Shown in pieces: positions 59,184 through 64,000 of a stretch of 64,000 nt of DNA; the first letter of the stretch is position 1; every line of letters starts with the position of its first letter. The DNA comes from Reticulascus tulasneorum (Eukaryota > Ascomycota > Sordariomycetes > Glomerellales > Reticulascaceae). Made by a program: the position numbers and the translations under genes. Location: assembly GCA_001557505.1 (NCBI GenBank), contig LSAX01000004.1:3782001-3846000 (forward strand), written 5' to 3'. A model generated the notes under the pieces. It saw nothing but the letters and a program-made list of their open reading frames with translations. It was not told where the DNA came from and ran no database searches.

Positions 59184-60107
59184 TTACCCAGAAACCTTTT
59201 GGCTAAATCCGAATCTTACGAACCGGACACCATTTCGGATCGAAGGCACCCATGATAGAAGATACATAGTAGCTCTGTGAATGAGCGAGAACTCCTCTAC
59301 CCCCGGCGCTTCAACAAAGCGAATCAACTCGAGCATCTCCAGGCCAGGATGCATATCTTGCAGAGTCATAGGGTCATCAACAGCCCAGCAGAACTCTGCC
59401 CCAGTCCTCTCAACCGCTTTGATTGTTCCCTTGCGAGCCAAAGACAACATTGATGTGCTCACACATTCAAACAGGAGTTCTCCTTCTCGAAATCTGTGAA
59501 TCAAACGGGACAACAGTCCTTTCACGTGCTCCTCTTCTAGATACGACAGCAAACCTTCCATGACTACAAGGGTCGGCCTGTCGGCTGGAATATTGTCTAG
59601 CCAGGCATGGTCGGTAACGCTAGCGCCTACAAGACGGTAGTCACGCCCAGAAAGCGACTGGGGTAGCACTTGTCGACGGAGTGCAACAACCTCAGGAAGA
59701 TCAACATCAATCCATCGAATATCGCCGCTCCATTCAACTCGCTGCGCGCGGCTGTCTAAGCCACACGCCAGATGAAGAACCGTGGAGCGGGGATGCCCCG
59801 CTAGATATGAGGTAGTCCATCGATCGAACTGACGCGTTCGCAACGCAATGCTTGCACATTGGCTTGGTGGGAGAGCGGCTTTGGTAAAATCGTAGTCGAG
59901 TTTATCTATTACACCGCTGGCGTACGAATCGCCTAGTATTGGCTTCTTGGTAGTCGCGTCGAAAGCTCGCGCAGCAAGAGGGATGAGCAGGGTTTCGGCT
60001 ACACCTTTGAGAGTGACGTTAATTGCGGCCTGCTGCTCGGTAAGCTCTCCTGAGCCGGCCGGAGAGCAAGGCTCTGAAGCTTTGAAGTGAACTCCCTCTG
60101 TTTCCAT
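59184..60107 (-). CDS. Leucine carboxyl methyltransferase (PPM1/TcmP)-type O-methyltransferase
   Basis: Single exon, 307 residues. The family features are IALRTRQFDRWT (about 86-97), SAM-binding HLACGLDSRAQRVEW, WIDVDLPEVVALRRQVLP, and PTLVVMEGLLSYLEEE. These fit the LCM superfamily that includes protein phosphatase methyltransferase Ppm1 and bacterial TcmP-like enzymes acting on small molecules. The length and the short helical lid favour the TcmP-like small-molecule branch, which is common and scattered in fungi. The substrate is unknown. Upstream on the minus strand is about 700 bp of non-coding DNA shared with the divergent hemerythrin-like gene. Confidence 0.83.
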   Translation of the reverse strand: METEGVHFKASEPCSPAGSGELTEQQAAINVTLKGVAETLLIPLAARAFDATTKKPILGDSYASGVIDKLDYDFTKAALPPSQCASIALRTRQFDRWTTSYLAGHPRSTVLHLACGLDSRAQRVEWSGDIRWIDVDLPEVVALRRQVLPQSLSGRDYRLVGASVTDHAWLDNIPADRPTLVVMEGLLSYLEEEHVKGLLSRLIHRFREGELLFECVSTSMLSLARKGTIKAVERTGAEFCWAVDDPMTLQDMHPGLEMLELIRFVEAPGVEEFSLIHRATMYLLSWVPSIRNGVRFVRFGFSQKVSG

Positions 60108-60828
60108 AGCGAACAGTATTCCATATGTGTTATGTCGATGTTCTGTTAACTTAGTGGGGTAGCAGATGGGGGGAGATATATGGAGCGAAATCGGATGAAT
60201 GCAATGGCCCGTTCCCCGTGTTTGTTTCCATGATCCTAGTCCTAGATTCCCCGACCACGATCTGGGCCGCTCGAGTATCGCAGCTTACTTGTTACACCAT
60301 AACCGTCACAAAGACATATCAAGCTGGCGATCCTGGCTGCCAGTGCATTTTCCTCTTGCCTAGACCGCAATGAACGCCGGCAGTCAGTTTGTCCACTAGT
60401 AATTATGAAACAGCGATATTCTTGGATGATGCTAAAAGCCTCCGAGGTAAAAGCAGGGATAGAGCTAACTAAAGTGGGCAGAATTGCTGAGAATGGTACT
60501 TTCGTCGATTCGCCTCTGGCTCCGGCAGGCTACGCCCATTCACAGGGAAACCATCGCTAATCTAGAATCTTACATAGGTCAGTTTCAGCCAGGATCCACA
60601 GTAAGCATGGGACAGGCAATGCTTAGTACTGTAGCGATTGAAGTCAACATTCAGCAACTTGGCAAGGAGCATAAGCACGATCCGCCTTGTGGGATTCACT
60701 CGTCGCCACAGCAATCTCACAATCTACCAATCTTCATGATTAACTTAACCATCGTTCAACACACTCAGCATCAGTAGAATCCAAGGCGGCTGGAAAATTT
60801 ATTATTCGTGCCCTCACTATTTAGAGCC

Positions 60829-61486
60829 ATGGCAGAAGTGAAGTCGTGGGAACAAGGCCCATGGCGGCTGCTGAGCCATGTGAGCAACGGAGCGGAGGTT
60901 GGTCAATTCGCCCGAAAGAATATGGGATGCCACCAGTGACTAACCTCTGGCCGGCTAGGGTCCTGGAGAAGGAGTCCAGCATATGGTCAACGATATGATC
61001 GTGATCCACAACATTGCAACACGCGCAGTCAATGCAATTTACCTGCAATGCGAGAACGTCGGAAAGTCAGGCGAACCCAAGGACATAGCAGATTTCCTGG
61101 AGTATTGCGCAACCTGGACAAAGTTCATCCATGGCCACCACGACGAGGAAGAAGAGTTTGTGTTCCCTGATATCGAGAAGCTAGCTGGCGAGCCTGGTTT
61201 GATGCAGGGAAACATAGACCAGCACCGAGCCTTCCACGACGGCCTGGAGAGTTTTGGTACGTATGTGAGCGAAGTTAAGGCTGGTAACGAGATTTATGAT
61301 GGCCAGAAGTTGAAGGGCATTATCGACTCGTTCATGCCTGCTCTTCATAAGCATCTGTGTCAAGAAATTTCTTCGCTCCAGAGTCTAAAGAAATATGACA
61401 AGGTGGATTGGAAGAAGTACTGGGACGAGAAATCTGCCCAGATCATCAAGAAGACCCAGACGGATCCCACCTCAGCAGTTGGTTGA
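60829..61486 (+). CDS. Hemerythrin-like (HHE) domain protein
   Basis: Two exons: 60829-60879 and 60959-61486; intron 79 bp; 192 residues. Exon 1 gives MAEVKSWEQGPWRLLSH and splices in phase 0 to GPGEGVQHMVNDM. Likely metal ligands are His in IVIHNI, the paired His and Glu in GHHDEEEEFVFPDIEK, His in IDQHRAFHDG and His plus Glu in LHKHLCQE. The four-helix bundle binds a di-iron centre in related proteins and can bind oxygen or nitric oxide, or store iron. Fungal members are common and mostly uncharacterised. No signal peptide is present, so it is probably cytosolic. Confidence 0.87.
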
Positions 61487-61970
61487 CCCGATACGAAAAC
61501 TTTCAATGCAGGTCTCTAACAGACGACACAGCCGATCATACTACCGTTTGCCTTGTCCGCACACGACAATACGTTCGAGGGGGGAGTCGTCCCGTGGCCG
61601 CAGCTTCCATGGTTCGTCACGCAAGTATTTAAGTGGTGGTTCATTCCGAAGCACAAAGATTGGTGGCGCTTTGCTCCCTGTGATGCGAATAGTCGCCCAC
61701 AGGAGCTTCCATTCGTCTCAGCATGAACAGATCACCAGATATCAACAGAGAGTGGGAACGAGGCTCGTAATCAGATGTGCCGGAGGGCTATCATCAAAAG
61801 GTCTGGTTAGGTGAAGGGTAGGCGGATGAAGGCATGCAAGAATGAAGCTAGTCAACTTAGTACATAAGTTTAGATATGCAGTTACTAGATGCTAAAAACC
61901 AGATTCCTGGACCCGGCGTGCACACCATGGGCAACCATGCAGCCGTTCATCAAAGGAGCAAATGCGACTC

Positions 61971-63648
61971 TTACCCTCTCCAGCCTTGAATTTCGTCCAG
62001 GGTAAGTACATACTCGTGGTTGTACACCTGAAAATGTTAGCTACATTGGAGTAGTGTGCATCTTGGTTGGTGGGAATGTACCTCTGTTAACACTGCCAAA
62101 GAGTTCCAATCTACGTTGTTGATGAAGGTATCACCCCAGACGGCGAACCAGAGCCAATTTGCTTGGTAAGCTCGGAGTAGATCGGGCAGTGGGGCAGCGC
62201 CGACCTCAGACGCCGCGATCAGCTTCTTGTCCTGGCCGAGCTCGATGAGTTGGTTATATTGGGTGGACATGGGCTGACACACAGTTAGAAAGTCCAATAT
62301 TGCGTTTCACGCCGTGTTGGGTTACTCACCCCGTTACCTTGGGCATACACATCCGCGCTCAGGATATCGACCGTGCTGTCTCCAGGATACCACTCAGGAA
62401 GAACCGAGTTCCAGACCCAGATGAGATTGTTGATGTTATGATGCTCCGTTAGGCGGCTATAGAGAAGGGCATAGAGCTTCTTGGCTGCCTCTGGCCCCTT
62501 GGCTCCCCACCAAAACCATGCACCTTCGGCCTCGTGCAGCGGGCGGAAGAGAACCGGAATGCCAGCGGTCTGTAAGCGCTTCAGCTGGATTGCGATAGCA
62601 TCAATGTCACGGATGATCAAAGTGTAGTTGGCGTTTGTCGTGTCACTGAGAGCGGCTGCAACGTCGAAGTCTGTGGCTCGTGTGTAGAAACCACTCCACC
62701 ACTTGTTCTCTTCCGTATCGTAGAGACCGGCGGGCGCATTCCAATGCCAGAGGACCGAAACAATTCCACCTCTGTTGTGGTGTGTAATAGCCTCCTCAAC
62801 TGCTGTGCCCACGGTCCCGCGTTCTACACGGGAAGGGCTGTAGTCGATCAGGTCGACTGAGACGATGGCTGGGGTCTTGCCGACTTGTTGGGCGATCCAG
62901 TTGGACCACGACAGCTCCTGCTGCCCCGAGAGAATCTTCTTACCGTAAATAGATCTCAGATAGCTGTACAGGGCATTTGCATTTGCATCAGCATTAGCAT
63001 TGACAAGTGAGGTGGTGATGTTATGGGCCGGTCGAGTCGCAGACGGCGACAGAGTGATGGAGTCAATAAGATACCTATCATAAGAGTCACTGATCAGTTC
63101 TCAAGCTGGTTTAGGGCCTGAGCTCACCATCCCCAGTTGTTCACAATGTCAATCGTGTTAGAACCTTCTGCAAGCAAGACCTGTCCGGCAGCGACAGTGG
63201 TGAAGGTCTCGGTTGCCGGGAAAAAGACCTCACTGCTCGCCCCACTGTTGAGAATGACCGAAGTCCGTTTCTCCCCGTAAATTCCAGCGTACCGGATGCT
63301 GAGATCATATAGCGTCACGTTGTCGCTGTCGACGGAAAAGGAGATTTTGTCTGCCGCTTCATCGAAGCCAGACACGTAGCCCGTGCCTAGATGCAGTTGT
63401 TAGAACTTAAGGTCACCACAACTTGGGCTCCTCAGTCTACTAGGGATCTACCAGCAGTTTAAACATTGGGTTCATTTCGTACCTGTGAATCCCGCGAGTG
63501 TCGTGTCAACACTCGTCCCAGTCAGCACCGCGTCTTCGGCCTCGAAGGTCCGCGCTCCATCGCTGCCCTGACCTTGGCACGGCCGGGCAAGGACACCAGC
63601 AACAAAGGCCAGAAATGCTTGGCGGCTAAGATTTCTCAATCGTGCCAT
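61971..63648 (-). CDS. Secreted beta-1,4-mannanase, GH26 with N-terminal CBM35
   Basis: Five exons: 63648-63483, 63386-63128, 63074-62330, 62273-62082, 62027-61971; introns 96, 53, 56 and 54 bp; 472 residues. Signal peptide MARLRNLSRQAFLAFVAGVL is followed by a CBM35 (about 33-150: TFEAEDAVLTG, FTGTGYVSGFDEA, EGSNTIDIVNNWGWYLID). The GH26 catalytic domain follows (SGQQELSW, VSVLWHWNAP, RPLHEAEGAWFWWG with acid/base Glu at about 323, and nucleophile Glu at about 413 in LIAASEVG). It cuts internal beta-1,4 linkages in mannans and galactomannans outside the cell. The last 19 residues come from a separate exon (VYNHEYVLTLDEI). The CBM35-GH26 order is known in fungi. Confidence 0.92.
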
Positions 63649-63727
63649 CTTGAAATGATTTGACTGGTCGGTACAATTGAAGCTGGAAAACGGGTTGATG
63701 ACCGCCTTTCGTAGAGAGACAAAGCAG

Positions 63728-63734
63728 CTTTATA
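63728..63734 (-). promoter_or_regulatory. TATA-like box of the GH26 gene
   Basis: On the minus strand TATAAAG lies about 80 bp before the ATG at 63648, suitable for an inducible secreted-enzyme gene. Confidence 0.5.
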
Positions 63735-64000
63735 CATGGTATCGGGATGGGGGAATGCGATGGCGACATGACGGAACGTTAATTCTGCGTCTCCATATAT
63801 AATAATCCAGGATTTAAAGTGTAACCGGGATTTCGGGTTGGATTGCGCGGTTAGTTTGACGGAGTGTCACATTCCGCCGTGGCGGACATGTCCCACATCC
63901 AGGACGAAAGGGAGATTTGCGGACAAAATTGCGCATTAGGCCTTGCGGGGATATGTTTCCACCAGCAATTGCCCCTGTGCAGGCTACGTGTAGTTAGTCG
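63735..64000. other. Promoter region of the GH26 gene, no frame
   Basis: Short stretch of non-coding DNA to the window edge. No ORF or recognisable element beyond the TATA-like box was noted. Confidence 0.4.

Noticed and set aside
1..64000. tRNA or rRNA genes, CRISPR arrays, transposons and prophage
   Set aside because: I looked for tRNA T-arm-like boxes, long direct or inverted repeats, and transposase or reverse transcriptase motifs and saw none that held up. A computed scan could still reveal small elements.

Overview
The window looks like nuclear DNA of a filamentous ascomycete (Pezizomycotina type). The genes are split by short introns, mostly 48-129 bp, with GT...AG ends and CTAAC-like branch sites. 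The gene content fits: a Mim1 homologue, a full-length ABCA transporter, a LaeA-like methyltransferase, a fungal bZIP with a Cys-rich tail, GMC oxidoreductase, P450, pectate lyase and a CBM35-GH26 mannanase. The species cannot be named from sequence alone. All exon structures given here were read by eye from splice signals, codon phase and remembered family motifs. No database search or RNA data was available.

Layout. 1-1550: 5' part of a vacuolar membrane protease gene. 4151-5815: UPF0415/DUF1308 protein. 5816-10313: about 4.5 kb with no convincing gene. 10314-24447: a housekeeping block with URC4-like protein, Oxa1 insertase, Mim1, p47/Shp1, Gtr1/RagA, a microsomal-type P450 and Imp3 of the U3 snoRNP. 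25219-30208: a 16-exon gene predicted to join an SesB/SERAC1-type alpha/beta hydrolase to several beta-grasp modules, one of which is clearly ubiquitin-like and keeps the LRLRGG tail. It is followed tail-to-tail by an ABCA transporter (30421-35289). 36352-43002: LaeA-like methyltransferase, bZIP factor, TDT/Mae1-type organic acid carrier. 45989-50000: 2EXR protein, NmrA-like reductase, and a broken aminoglycoside-phosphotransferase-like gene. 50298-63648: GMC oxidoreductase, secreted beta-lactamase-like hydrolase, pectate lyase, O-methyltransferase-like protein, hemerythrin-like protein and GH26 mannanase.

Working links between genes. Oxa1 (inner membrane) and Mim1 (outer membrane) are both mitochondrial membrane-protein insertion factors and lie next to each other on the same strand. 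Mim1 and Shp1 are divergent. The right end is richer in secreted and metabolic genes (plant cell-wall degradation, oxidoreduction). No polyketide or peptide synthase is present, so there is no secondary-metabolite cluster here despite the P450, methyltransferases and GMC enzyme.

The most unusual item is the hydrolase-ubiquitin gene. Its reading frame stays open over 16 exons and sums to 1327 codons plus stop. The fusion depends on one weak splice junction (26531-26587) and needs transcript evidence.
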